64,000 bases of DNA from Luteolibacter sp. (lineage in GTDB: Bacteria; Verrucomicrobiota; Verrucomicrobiia; Verrucomicrobiales; Akkermansiaceae), in contig JAUYNL010000070.1 of assembly GCA_030696085.1 (NCBI GenBank), positions 38,504 through 102,503 of the forward strand. The letters are read 5' to 3'. Under the pieces are notes generated by a model. The model searched no databases. It was not told the origin of the DNA and saw only the letters and a list, made by a program, of their open reading frames with translations. Both the position numbers and the translations under genes were made by a program. This document shows, in pieces, positions 17,898 to 26,442 of the stretch. Each line of letters opens with the position of its first letter. Positions within the stretch are counted from its first letter, which is position 1.

Positions 17898-20800
17898 ATG
17901 AATCCTGACCGAGCCACCCTCAATTTCCTCAACAGCTTCCCGGAGGAATCCCGCAAACGCGGCGAAATGCTACAAAAAGATGGAGCCGTAACCCAGATCT
18001 TCGGCAATCATCTCTTCATCCAGGGCCGCGTCGAGGACGAGAGCGGCACCTTCCGCACCAGTCTCCGCCTCCAGGGCAACCGCTGGTTTGGCTCCTGCAC
18101 CGCCGAGGATGAGATCATCGCCGGAGCATGCCAGTACGCCACCATGATGGAGCGCATGCACCGCGGCGAGGACCTCCCGGAATCACCTAACGAATTCGAC
18201 GACACCCCCGTGCTCGACATCATCGAGGAAAAACTCGGTCGTGAACTCGATGACAAGGAGGCGGATTTCGTCACCAAAATCGAAAAGCGCTACCGCCGCT
18301 ACGTCATTGAGGGGGAACTCCACGATCACGACATGGTGCGCATCAGCCCGCGCTGGGAAATCACCACTTACGAGCCGCTTGAACTCTGGCCGATGCCACC
18401 TGGTGACATCCTCGAATTCTGGAACTACATCGCCTACGCCTTCTACAAGAAGAAGCTCCCCTATCCGGAGTTCATGAGCACCATCACCGATCTCGGCCAC
18501 GTGCAGAAGAAAATGGCGGACTGGGAGCAGGAACGCGAAGTCGCCGCATGGTATGAGCGCATCGAACAGGTCAACGAACGCCCGCCGCAGGACGAACCGA
18601 TCACCGTCGTCTTCCGCCTCGTCGCCACCATCAACGAGGCCCGCATGGAGGTGAAGGAGACCAGGGCGACCACCTGGCTGCAGCTCCGCGAGAAAAACGA
18701 CATCGAGCACTACTTCAATCTCCACCACGAAGGCGCACTTCTGATGGACGCCTCCAGCCAGACCCTCTGGGAGCACTACCTCGCCTTCTATCGGAAATTC
18801 GGCGATACCACGCTGGACTTCGATCAGGAGGAGTCCTGCCGCTTCATGAACCGGGTCTTCCGCCAGCCCGCGCTCAGGGGATACATCGTCAATCTCGACG
18901 AAAAGGAATTCAAGGTCGTGGATGACGGCCTCCGCTGGGTCTGCGAGGACGATCCTTACGATGGCAAGAGCTTCGCCCTCCAACTCGTCACCGCCGGCGG
19001 CGAGAATGTCTCCCACTCGGTGCGCCTGCTGCCAGGCCGCAAGGAGCTCTATCAGTCCGATGAAACCGTGTTCCCCGGCCCGCCCCGCTGGCTGGAGGAA
19101 ACCGACGTAATGCCCCGCTACCTCATCCCCAAGCGTGTCATCGACTCGCTCGAAGGCGTCGAATTCCTCCGCAAGATCGGAGCCACCCTCCCGGAATCCC
19201 TGCGCAAGCGCGTGGTGGATCTCGAACTCAAACCGAAGTTCGAGATGAAACTCATCGCCGGCCTCACCGCCGCCGAGACCGAGCACCTCGTCATCGACGT
19301 CACCGCCGTCGAGACCAAGGGCCGCCGCACCGAGCGCCTCACCAAGGACGGCTGGGAACTCTCCGAGCAACATCCCGTCAAGGGCAGGCAACTCCTCCGC
19401 TTCGCCCGCGAGGCCCTCTATCCTGTGCCTCCCATCCTCGACGAAATGGGCCTCTCCTATGACGAGAAACTGATCTCGTTCAAATCCCGCATCACCAAGC
19501 AGTTCCCCGAACGCTTCGCGGAGTGGATCAAGAACATGCCCGCCGATATCGAGCTCGATATCGACCTGCGCCTCCGCTCCATCCTCGCCGATCCCGTCAC
19601 CGCCGCCGTGCGCTTCGAAGTCGTCGGCCAGGACATCGACTGGTTCGATCTGCGCATCGTCATCGACGTCCAGGGCGTCAACCTCTCCAAAGCCCAGATC
19701 CGCCAGCTCGTCGCCGCCCGCGGCGGATACGTCCGCATGGAGGACGGCACCTGGATGCGGCTGGAAATCAAACTCGATGCCGACCAGCGCGAGGCCGTCA
19801 CCCGCCTCGGACTCGATCCCTTCGATCTTTCCGGTGAAACCCACCGGATGCACGCCCTACAGCTCGCCGATCCCAAGGCCGCCGAGGTGTTCGATCCTAA
19901 GGCATGGGAGCGCATCAAGAACCGCGCCGGGGACATCCAGCTCGAAGTCAACCCGGACCTTCCCGATGGCCTCAACGCCACGCTGCGTCCCTATCAGATC
20001 GATGGCTTCAAGTTCCTCGCCTACCTCTCCGTCAACAACTTCGGCGGCATCCTCGCCGATGACATGGGGCTCGGCAAAACCATCCAGTCGCTCACCTATC
20101 TGCTCTGGCTCTTCGAAGAACAGCGGAAAACCAGCGCACAGAAAAAACCCGCGCTCGTCGTCTGTCCGAAATCCGTGCTCGATGTCTGGTTCAGCGAGGC
20201 CGGAAAATTCACCCCGCAACTCAAGGTCAAGATCCTCAAGAATCGCGACGACATCAATGTGGATTTCATTCAAAACCACATCGACATCCTCGTGCTCAAC
20301 TACGCCCAGCTCCGCGTCTGCGGCGAGGAACTCAACGGCATCAAGTGGCTCACCACCATCCTCGACGAAGGACAGCAGATCAAGAACCCCGATTCCAAGG
20401 CCGCAAAGTGCGCCCGCGAGCTGGATTCCCAGAACCGCCTGGTACTCACCGGCACGCCGATCGAAAACCGCCTGCTCGACATGTGGTCGCTGATGGCCTT
20501 CGCCATGCCCGGCGTGCTCGGCAGCCGCGCCTACTTCAAGAAACGCTTCGACAAGCGCAAGGACCCGCTCAGCCAGATGCGCCTCGCCTCCAGGCTCCGC
20601 CCCTTCCTGCTGCGCCGCACCAAGCTCCAGGTCGCCCAGGACCTGCCGCCGCGGACGGAAGAAGAGGTTTACTCAAAGATGGAGGGCATCCAGCTCGAAC
20701 TCTACAAAAACGAGCTCAAGCGCATCCAGAAAGCCTTGTTAGGCCTCGATTCCGACGAGGCGGTGAAGAAAAACTCCTTCGCCATCCTCCAGGGCCTCAT

Positions 20801-21398
20801 GCGCCTGCGCCAGATCTGCTGCCACCCCGGACTCATCGATCCGAAATACCTCAAGGAGGAGTCCGCCAAGATGGAGTCGCTTTTCTATCTGCTAGACCAG
20901 CTCCACGAGGAGGGACACAAGGTGCTCGTCTTCTCGCAGTTCGTCTCCATGCTCGACCTCATCAAGGCGCGCCTCGAACTGGAAAACCGCCCCTACAACT
21001 ACCTTACCGGCCAGACCAAGGACCGCAAAGGCGAGATCGAACGTTTCCAGACCACCAAGGACCCCTCTGTCTTCATGCTCTCGCTGAAAGCCGGCGGCTC
21101 GGGACTCAACCTCACCTCGGCGTCCTACGTCATCCTCTACGATCCATGGTGGAACCCCGCCGTGGAAAACCAGGCCATCGACCGCACGCACCGCATCGGT
21201 CAGAAAAACAAGGTCATCGCCTACCGACTCCTCACCCGGGAAACCGTCGAGGAGAAGATCCGCATCCTCCAGCACCAAAAGACCCAGCTCGTCACCAACG
21301 TGCTCGGCGATGAAGGCTTCGCCTCCAACCTCGGCCTCGATGACCTGCAATTCATCCTCACCCACACCATCGACGAGGACGAACCCGAGAAAAAGTAA
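17898..21398 (+). CDS. SNF2-family DEAD/DEAH-like helicase (Swi2/Snf2)
   Basis: 1166 residues. The C-terminal 550 residues are a complete SNF2 ATPase: Walker A in DDMGLGKTIQS (about residue 724), the DEAQ-type motif as LDEGQQIKNP, LTGTPIENR, and motifs V-VI in KAGGSGLNLTSASYVILYDPWWNP and AIDRTHRIGQK. The N-terminal 650 residues carry a region where a SWIM zinc finger is usual, but only two cysteines are present (GSC...GAC), so the finger looks degenerate. Such proteins occur in many bacterial genomes, often near restriction or defence genes, though none is visible beside this one. It probably remodels protein-nucleic acid complexes. Confidence 0.9.
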   Translation: MNPDRATLNFLNSFPEESRKRGEMLQKDGAVTQIFGNHLFIQGRVEDESGTFRTSLRLQGNRWFGSCTAEDEIIAGACQYATMMERMHRGEDLPESPNEFDDTPVLDIIEEKLGRELDDKEADFVTKIEKRYRRYVIEGELHDHDMVRISPRWEITTYEPLELWPMPPGDILEFWNYIAYAFYKKKLPYPEFMSTITDLGHVQKKMADWEQEREVAAWYERIEQVNERPPQDEPITVVFRLVATINEARMEVKETRATTWLQLREKNDIEHYFNLHHEGALLMDASSQTLWEHYLAFYRKFGDTTLDFDQEESCRFMNRVFRQPALRGYIVNLDEKEFKVVDDGLRWVCEDDPYDGKSFALQLVTAGGENVSHSVRLLPGRKELYQSDETVFPGPPRWLEETDVMPRYLIPKRVIDSLEGVEFLRKIGATLPESLRKRVVDLELKPKFEMKLIAGLTAAETEHLVIDVTAVETKGRRTERLTKDGWELSEQHPVKGRQLLRFAREALYPVPPILDEMGLSYDEKLISFKSRITKQFPERFAEWIKNMPADIELDIDLRLRSILADPVTAAVRFEVVGQDIDWFDLRIVIDVQGVNLSKAQIRQLVAARGGYVRMEDGTWMRLEIKLDADQREAVTRLGLDPFDLSGETHRMHALQLADPKAAEVFDPKAWERIKNRAGDIQLEVNPDLPDGLNATLRPYQIDGFKFLAYLSVNNFGGILADDMGLGKTIQSLTYLLWLFEEQRKTSAQKKPALVVCPKSVLDVWFSEAGKFTPQLKVKILKNRDDINVDFIQNHIDILVLNYAQLRVCGEELNGIKWLTTILDEGQQIKNPDSKAAKCARELDSQNRLVLTGTPIENRLLDMWSLMAFAMPGVLGSRAYFKKRFDKRKDPLSQMRLASRLRPFLLRRTKLQVAQDLPPRTEEEVYSKMEGIQLELYKNELKRIQKALLGLDSDEAVKKNSFAILQGLMRLRQICCHPGLIDPKYLKEESAKMESLFYLLDQLHEEGHKVLVFSQFVSMLDLIKARLELENRPYNYLTGQTKDRKGEIERFQTTKDPSVFMLSLKAGGSGLNLTSASYVILYDPWWNPAVENQAIDRTHRIGQKNKVIAYRLLTRETVEEKIRILQHQKTQLVTNVLGDEGFASNLGLDDLQFILTHTIDEDEPEKK

Positions 21399-21508
21399 GC
21401 GGCGAAGGAACCGCGGAGCGCGAACTCCAGTTCATTGCCTTTCAGGCCATGGGGAGACGATCTGTTTGACCCAAGGCAGTGGGGGCTCCGGGATGGTTTT
21501 GGCCGGGT

Positions 21509-22810
21509 TTAGCTGAAAATCGCGGTGACGGGTTTGCCCGTGTCGGCGATTTTGAAGGGCCGCCGGCTTGGCGACATCAGGACTTCCTCGTGGGAAATGC
21601 CGAGCGCGTGGGCGATGGTGGCGTTGAAATCCTGCACCGTGACGATCCCATCCTTGACCTTGCCGCCCGCCGCATCGGTGAGGCCGTGTTTGATGCCGCC
21701 CTTGACGCCGCCACCGGCGAGAACACAGGAAAACGCCGAAGGGTGGTGATCCCGCCCGCCCTGGTGTTCGGTTTTGATTTCCGGGGTGCGGCCGAACTCG
21801 GTGGCTACGACCACCAGTGTTTCGTGAAGTTTCCCGCAGGCATCCAGATCGGCGATCAAGGCGGCGAAGGCCTGGTCGAAGTCCCGGCAACGGCCCTCGA
21901 CGCCGGTGAAGTTGTCATAGTGGGTGTCCCAGCCGCCGAGCTGCACCTCCACGAAGCGCACGCCGTGCTCCACCAGGCGGCGGGCGAGCATGCACCCTTG
22001 GGCGAAGCGGCCCGGCCCATACAAGTCGCGGGTGGCCTGCGGTTCCTCGCGCAGGTCGAAGGCTTTCAAATCCTTGGAATTCATCAACGCGACCGCCTCG
22101 CGGTAGAGTTCCTCGTAGGCTTTCACGTCGGCATTCGGGTAACGGCTGTGGAAGCGGCGGTTCAGTTTGTCGGCCAGCGAGAGCCGGCGCTCGAAATCCT
22201 CGGGGGTGACCGCTCCGGCGCGATGCGAATCCTTGAGTCCCTCTTCCGGACTGCCGATCGGCGCGGCGGAGTATTTCGCACCGAAAAACCCGCCGCCGGT
22301 GAGGTCCGGCGAGCTATCGATGGCGACAAAACCCGGCAACTCGGGATGCAGGCGGCCACCGAGACGCAGCACCCAGGATCCGAGCGATGGATGCTTGATG
22401 GTACCGCGCATTCCATAACTCGTGTGCATGATGTACGCCCCTTGCTCGTGGGCTCCCTGGGTGGAGTTCATCGAGTTGATGACACAAACCTTGTCCATGA
22501 CTCCGGCGGTCTTTTTCAGATAGTGGCCGAGCATCACGTCGTCCGCCTTGGTGGGAATGGCTTCGGTTTTGCCCATCACATCCTTTTTCTTCGGTTTCGG
22601 ATCGAAGGTGTCGATATGGCTCATGCCGCCGGCCATGAACAAATAGATAACATGTTTCGCCTTTGCCCTGGGATTCGCGGCGGGTGCGGCACCGGCGATG
22701 GTGGGGCCGAAAATCGGCAGCAGATGCACGCCCAGCAGGGCGCGGGCGGCATTCGACATGAAACACCGGCGGGTCGGTTCGTCGGCCTGGAGCCAGGGAT
22801 GTGTGGACAT
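21509..22810 (-). CDS. DUF1501 protein
   Basis: 433 residues from the ATG at 22810, which starts MSTHPWLQADEPTRRCFMS. An N-terminal basic/twin-arginine-like segment precedes a hydrophobic run. The phrase VIYLFMAGGMSHIDTFDPKP is the typical DUF1501 opening, and the C-terminal VTAIFS ends the family domain. DUF1501 proteins of Planctomycetota/Verrucomicrobiota are exported sulfatase-superfamily relatives of unknown role. It is the second gene of a pair with the DUF1549/DUF1553 protein upstream (seven-base gap), a standard association. Confidence 0.88.
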   Translation of the reverse strand: MSTHPWLQADEPTRRCFMSNAARALLGVHLLPIFGPTIAGAAPAANPRAKAKHVIYLFMAGGMSHIDTFDPKPKKKDVMGKTEAIPTKADDVMLGHYLKKTAGVMDKVCVINSMNSTQGAHEQGAYIMHTSYGMRGTIKHPSLGSWVLRLGGRLHPELPGFVAIDSSPDLTGGGFFGAKYSAAPIGSPEEGLKDSHRAGAVTPEDFERRLSLADKLNRRFHSRYPNADVKAYEELYREAVALMNSKDLKAFDLREEPQATRDLYGPGRFAQGCMLARRLVEHGVRFVEVQLGGWDTHYDNFTGVEGRCRDFDQAFAALIADLDACGKLHETLVVVATEFGRTPEIKTEHQGGRDHHPSAFSCVLAGGGVKGGIKHGLTDAAGGKVKDGIVTVQDFNATIAHALGISHEEVLMSPSRRPFKIADTGKPVTAIFS

Positions 22811-22817
22811 GGGTTTG

Positions 22818-24704
22818 TTATTGCAGGAACAGGAATTCGGAGGACATGACGAGCGAGGAAACGATGTTGCGGCAGCCGTCCGCGGCACCGCGCACCTTGA
22901 TTTCATCGAGCATCCAGGACATTTCCTCGTCAGTAGGCGGACGGCTGAGAATCGAGATGTGGAGGCGGCGGATTTTCTCCGAATCCGATCGCGCCCCCTC
23001 CAGACATTGATAGAGATGGGCCTCCGTGTTGTTCACGAGACGGTCCTGCACGAAGCCGTTCATTAGGGACAGGACCTGGCCGACGTTGGGCTCCCGGCTG
23101 GAGGCGTCCACCACCTCGCGGTCCGAGGCACCGAACAGATAGAGGAAATGGCCGCGCGGCGCTGGCGAAGGCAACTCGGAAGCCCGCACCATCGCAGTCG
23201 CGGAGCGTCGCCCGGCAGGCTTCATCATCATGCCGTCCGTACCGTGCGCATCGCCGCGGCCACGGATTTCGGAAACGAGCTTGGCGAAATAGGCGCGCAG
23301 TTCCGACTCGGTCTTCAGGGCGAGCACCTCTTTGGAGAGCTGGGGCATGGCTTTTTTCCCGGCGAGCACCGGCTTGCCATCCAGATAAATCCCCTCGTCG
23401 AGTGGACCCGCCGGCATGAGGTCGGGATCACCTGAGGCAAGCGTGATGAGCGAATCCCAGATCTGCTCGGACGACAGCCGCTGGATCTTGCGTCCGTGAA
23501 AGTCATCACCGCCCTCCACGATGGACGGATTCGGATTGGTGGCGAACTGGAAGGTGCGGGTGAGAAGCAGGGCGTGCTGGAAGGCGCGGAGGTCGTATTT
23601 GAAAGCGGCCATCAGTTCCGCCAGCAGATCCATCATCGGTGGATGGTGGGTCTTTCCGGACGGCACGTATTCGTCCACCGGTTCGTAGAGCGCCTTGCCC
23701 ATCACACGCTTCCACATGCGGTTGGCGATGACCGCCGGAAAACGCACATCGGTCCGCGCGACCACCCATTCCGCGAGATTCGTCCGGCCGTCGTTTTCGT
23801 CGTGTTTTTCAGACATGCGGATGCTTTTCCCGAAGGGCGTGCGGGCACCGACGATTTCGCCGGGTTTCGCATCGCGGTATTGATAATCCCCCGGCAGCGG
23901 GATGCGTCCCGCGCCACCGCCGCCAAGCGACATGCCATAAATCTGGTCCCACAGGATGCGGGCGATGCGGTATTCCTCGGAGTTGGCGCGCTCTCCATCG
24001 CCGAGCTCCTTCCATAATGGCTGCATCAACCCGCGGCGCAGCGGTTCCTGGCCATGGGTGAAGGCGGCGAGTTGATAGAAATCATGTCTTTCGGTGCTGC
24101 CGAAGGGATCGTCGTGGCATTGCGCGCACTCCATGCGCTCGCCAAGGAAGATCCGCATCGTGTTGGAAAGGTTGTCCAGCGGCATGCCGCGGTCCCGCGT
24201 GTAGTAGCCGACTGCGGCGGTTTCCGGGTCCCATCCGTCCCCCGCGGAGGAGATCAGGCGGCGGGTGAATTGATCCCACGGCATGTTGTCGGTGATCGCC
24301 TTGCGCACCCAGTGGCGGTAGGGCCCGTTGTTGGCCGAGGAGCCCGCACGGCCGTCTGTCAGGCGCAGCAGATCGAAGGCCCAGTTGGTCATGTGGCTGG
24401 AATATCCCGGCGATTTCAACAGATATTCCACCACTTGCCCGCGCTTCGCCGGATCCTCGATCTCAAGGAATGCCAGCGACTCCTCCGAGGTGGGAATCCG
24501 GCCGATGGAAACCAGGAAGGCCCGGCGCAGGAAAGTCGCGTCATCAGTCACGGGCGGCACCGGCAGCTTCTTGTTGCGGTAGAACGCGGCCACCTGCTCG
24601 TCGATGCGCCGCGCCGCATCCTTCAGCGCGGCACCATCCGGCAAGGCGTTTCCCGCTGCGGACAGACCGGAAGCAAGAATGGCAAAAATGAAAATTCGCA
24701 TCAT
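22818..24704 (-). CDS. DUF1549/DUF1553 protein (Planctomycete-type)
   Basis: 628 residues with a signal peptide (MRIFIFAILASGLSAAG). The N-terminal half is a DUF1549 domain, including AFLVSIGRIPTSEESLAFLE and one CAQCHDDPF motif, which is a haem-type CXXCH. The C-terminal half is DUF1553, starting near LAEWVVARTDVRFPAVIANRMWKRVMG. In family terms these are exported proteins usually paired with a DUF1501 partner, as here. The single CXXCH suggests one covalent haem if the protein is mature in the periplasm. Function is not established. Confidence 0.88.
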   Translation of the reverse strand: MMRIFIFAILASGLSAAGNALPDGAALKDAARRIDEQVAAFYRNKKLPVPPVTDDATFLRRAFLVSIGRIPTSEESLAFLEIEDPAKRGQVVEYLLKSPGYSSHMTNWAFDLLRLTDGRAGSSANNGPYRHWVRKAITDNMPWDQFTRRLISSAGDGWDPETAAVGYYTRDRGMPLDNLSNTMRIFLGERMECAQCHDDPFGSTERHDFYQLAAFTHGQEPLRRGLMQPLWKELGDGERANSEEYRIARILWDQIYGMSLGGGGAGRIPLPGDYQYRDAKPGEIVGARTPFGKSIRMSEKHDENDGRTNLAEWVVARTDVRFPAVIANRMWKRVMGKALYEPVDEYVPSGKTHHPPMMDLLAELMAAFKYDLRAFQHALLLTRTFQFATNPNPSIVEGGDDFHGRKIQRLSSEQIWDSLITLASGDPDLMPAGPLDEGIYLDGKPVLAGKKAMPQLSKEVLALKTESELRAYFAKLVSEIRGRGDAHGTDGMMMKPAGRRSATAMVRASELPSPAPRGHFLYLFGASDREVVDASSREPNVGQVLSLMNGFVQDRLVNNTEAHLYQCLEGARSDSEKIRRLHISILSRPPTDEEMSWMLDEIKVRGAADGCRNIVSSLVMSSEFLFLQ

Positions 24705-24834
24705 GGGTTTTCAGACATTCCGGGCAACCTAGCCTGAATCCAGATGGAGTCAATTTGATGTTTCCTCGCAAAAACCGTGATTTTTTCGGCAAACCCTTGC
24801 CAGTCCGGGAACGGTCGTTTAATCCCCCTCGCCT

Positions 24835-26430
24835 ATGGCAAACTATCGCGTGCTGGTTTCGGACCCCATCTCGGAAAAGGGCGTGGACGCCCTGCGCAAC
24901 GCCCCGGGAATCGACGTGGACGTCAATACCGGCCTCCAGCCGGACGAACTCCTCAAAATCATCGGCGATTACCACGGCCTCGTCGTCCGTTCCCAGACGA
25001 AAGTGACGCCGGAAGTCTTCTCCGCCGCGAAAAACCTCAAGGTCATCGGTCGCGCCGGGGTGGGTGTGGACAACATCGACCGCTCCGCCGCCACCGACCA
25101 CGGCGTGGTGGTGATGAATACGCCGAGCGGAAACACGATTTCCACCGCCGAGCACGCCTTCACACTGATGCTCTCGCTGGCCCGCAACATCCCACAGGCG
25201 CACGCCTCGATTCTAGCCGGAAAATGGGACCGCAAGTCCTTTGAGGGCGTGGAAATGAACGGCAAGCGCCTCGCCATCCTCGGCATGGGACGCATCGGCA
25301 CCGAGTTCGCCAAGCGAGCCCAGGCCTTCGGCATGACCGTCGTTGCCTTCGATCCCTTCCTCACCGCCGCCCGCGCCCAATCGCTCAAAGTCGAGCTGGC
25401 CGAGAGTCCCGAGGATGCGCTCACCGGCGCGGATGTCGTCACCCTCCACATCCCGCTCACCGCGGAAACCAAGCACATCCTCGACGAAAAACGCCTGCGC
25501 CTGATGAATCACGGCGCACTGGTCATCAACTGCGCCCGCGGCGGCCTCGTCGATGAAGCCGCCGCCAAGGCATCGCTTGAGGCGGGCCACCTCGCCGGCA
25601 TCGCGCTCGATGTGTTTGAAACCGAGCCGCCAACCACTGAATTCCCCTTGTTTTCGGCGAAAAAATGCGTCTTCACACCGCATCTCGGCGCCTCCACGGC
25701 CGAGGCGCAGGAAAACGTCGGCATCGAAGTGGCCCAGCAGGTGCGCGATTTCCTCGTCACCGGTGAGATCCGAAACGCGGTGAACATGCCCAATCTCGAC
25801 AGCCGCACGCTTGAAAGCGTGGGACCCTACCTCGAACTCGCCAACTCGCTGGGAAAACTGCTCTCCAAAATCGCTCCCGCCCAGTGCGATGCGATCCGCG
25901 TTTCCTACCTTGGCCCTGTTTCCGAACTCGATACCGAGCTCATTACCCGCAAAACACTCACCGGCTACCTCTCCGCCGCCCATGACGAGGCGCAGGTGAA
26001 TCTCGTCAACGCCCCGGCCGTCGCAAAGGCGCTGGGCCTGCAGGTTTCCGAGGCCACCGTGGCGCTGGCGACCAACTGCACCGAGTTGATCGAGGTTTCC
26101 GCCGTGAAAGGCGACGAAGTCTGCACCGTGGCCGGCACTTTCTATGGCAAGGCTCCGCGCGTCGTCCACATCGCCGGCCACAATGTGGAAACCAGCCCGC
26201 AAGGCCGCTTCCTGTTTGTGGAAAACGACGACCGCCCCGGCATCGTCGGCCTGATCGGCACCTCGCTGGGCGGTGCCTCGGTGAACATCGCCAACATGGC
26301 CCTCAGCCGTGATCCGGAACACGCCCGCGCCGTCACGGTGATCGAAGTCGATTCCGAGCCACCCGCAGCATTGCTCGCCTCATTGCGCGCCGCGCCCGGA
26401 ATCATCCGCGTGCTCAGCTTCACACTCTGA
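24835..26430 (+). CDS. serA: D-3-phosphoglycerate dehydrogenase
   Basis: 531 residues, the length of the long type with an inserted ASB domain. It catalyses the first step of serine biosynthesis, oxidising 3-phosphoglycerate with NAD+. The Rossmann NAD motif is ILGMGRIG, and the conserved GRAGVGVDNID and TPHLGASTAEAQENV phrases are present. The C-terminal ACT domain is recognisable in FVENDDRPGIVGLIGTSLG and IANMALSR. It stands alone on the plus strand between two minus-strand clusters. Confidence 0.95.
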   Translation: MANYRVLVSDPISEKGVDALRNAPGIDVDVNTGLQPDELLKIIGDYHGLVVRSQTKVTPEVFSAAKNLKVIGRAGVGVDNIDRSAATDHGVVVMNTPSGNTISTAEHAFTLMLSLARNIPQAHASILAGKWDRKSFEGVEMNGKRLAILGMGRIGTEFAKRAQAFGMTVVAFDPFLTAARAQSLKVELAESPEDALTGADVVTLHIPLTAETKHILDEKRLRLMNHGALVINCARGGLVDEAAAKASLEAGHLAGIALDVFETEPPTTEFPLFSAKKCVFTPHLGASTAEAQENVGIEVAQQVRDFLVTGEIRNAVNMPNLDSRTLESVGPYLELANSLGKLLSKIAPAQCDAIRVSYLGPVSELDTELITRKTLTGYLSAAHDEAQVNLVNAPAVAKALGLQVSEATVALATNCTELIEVSAVKGDEVCTVAGTFYGKAPRVVHIAGHNVETSPQGRFLFVENDDRPGIVGLIGTSLGGASVNIANMALSRDPEHARAVTVIEVDSEPPAALLASLRAAPGIIRVLSFTL

Positions 26431-26442
26431 GTCTGACAACTC

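Noticed and set aside
18183..19853. Long open frame on the minus strand through the SNF2 helicase gene
   Set aside because: It is the mirror of a strongly GC-biased gene, reads as D/G/E-rich low complexity and has no domain; the plus-strand helicase has clear motifs across the same span.
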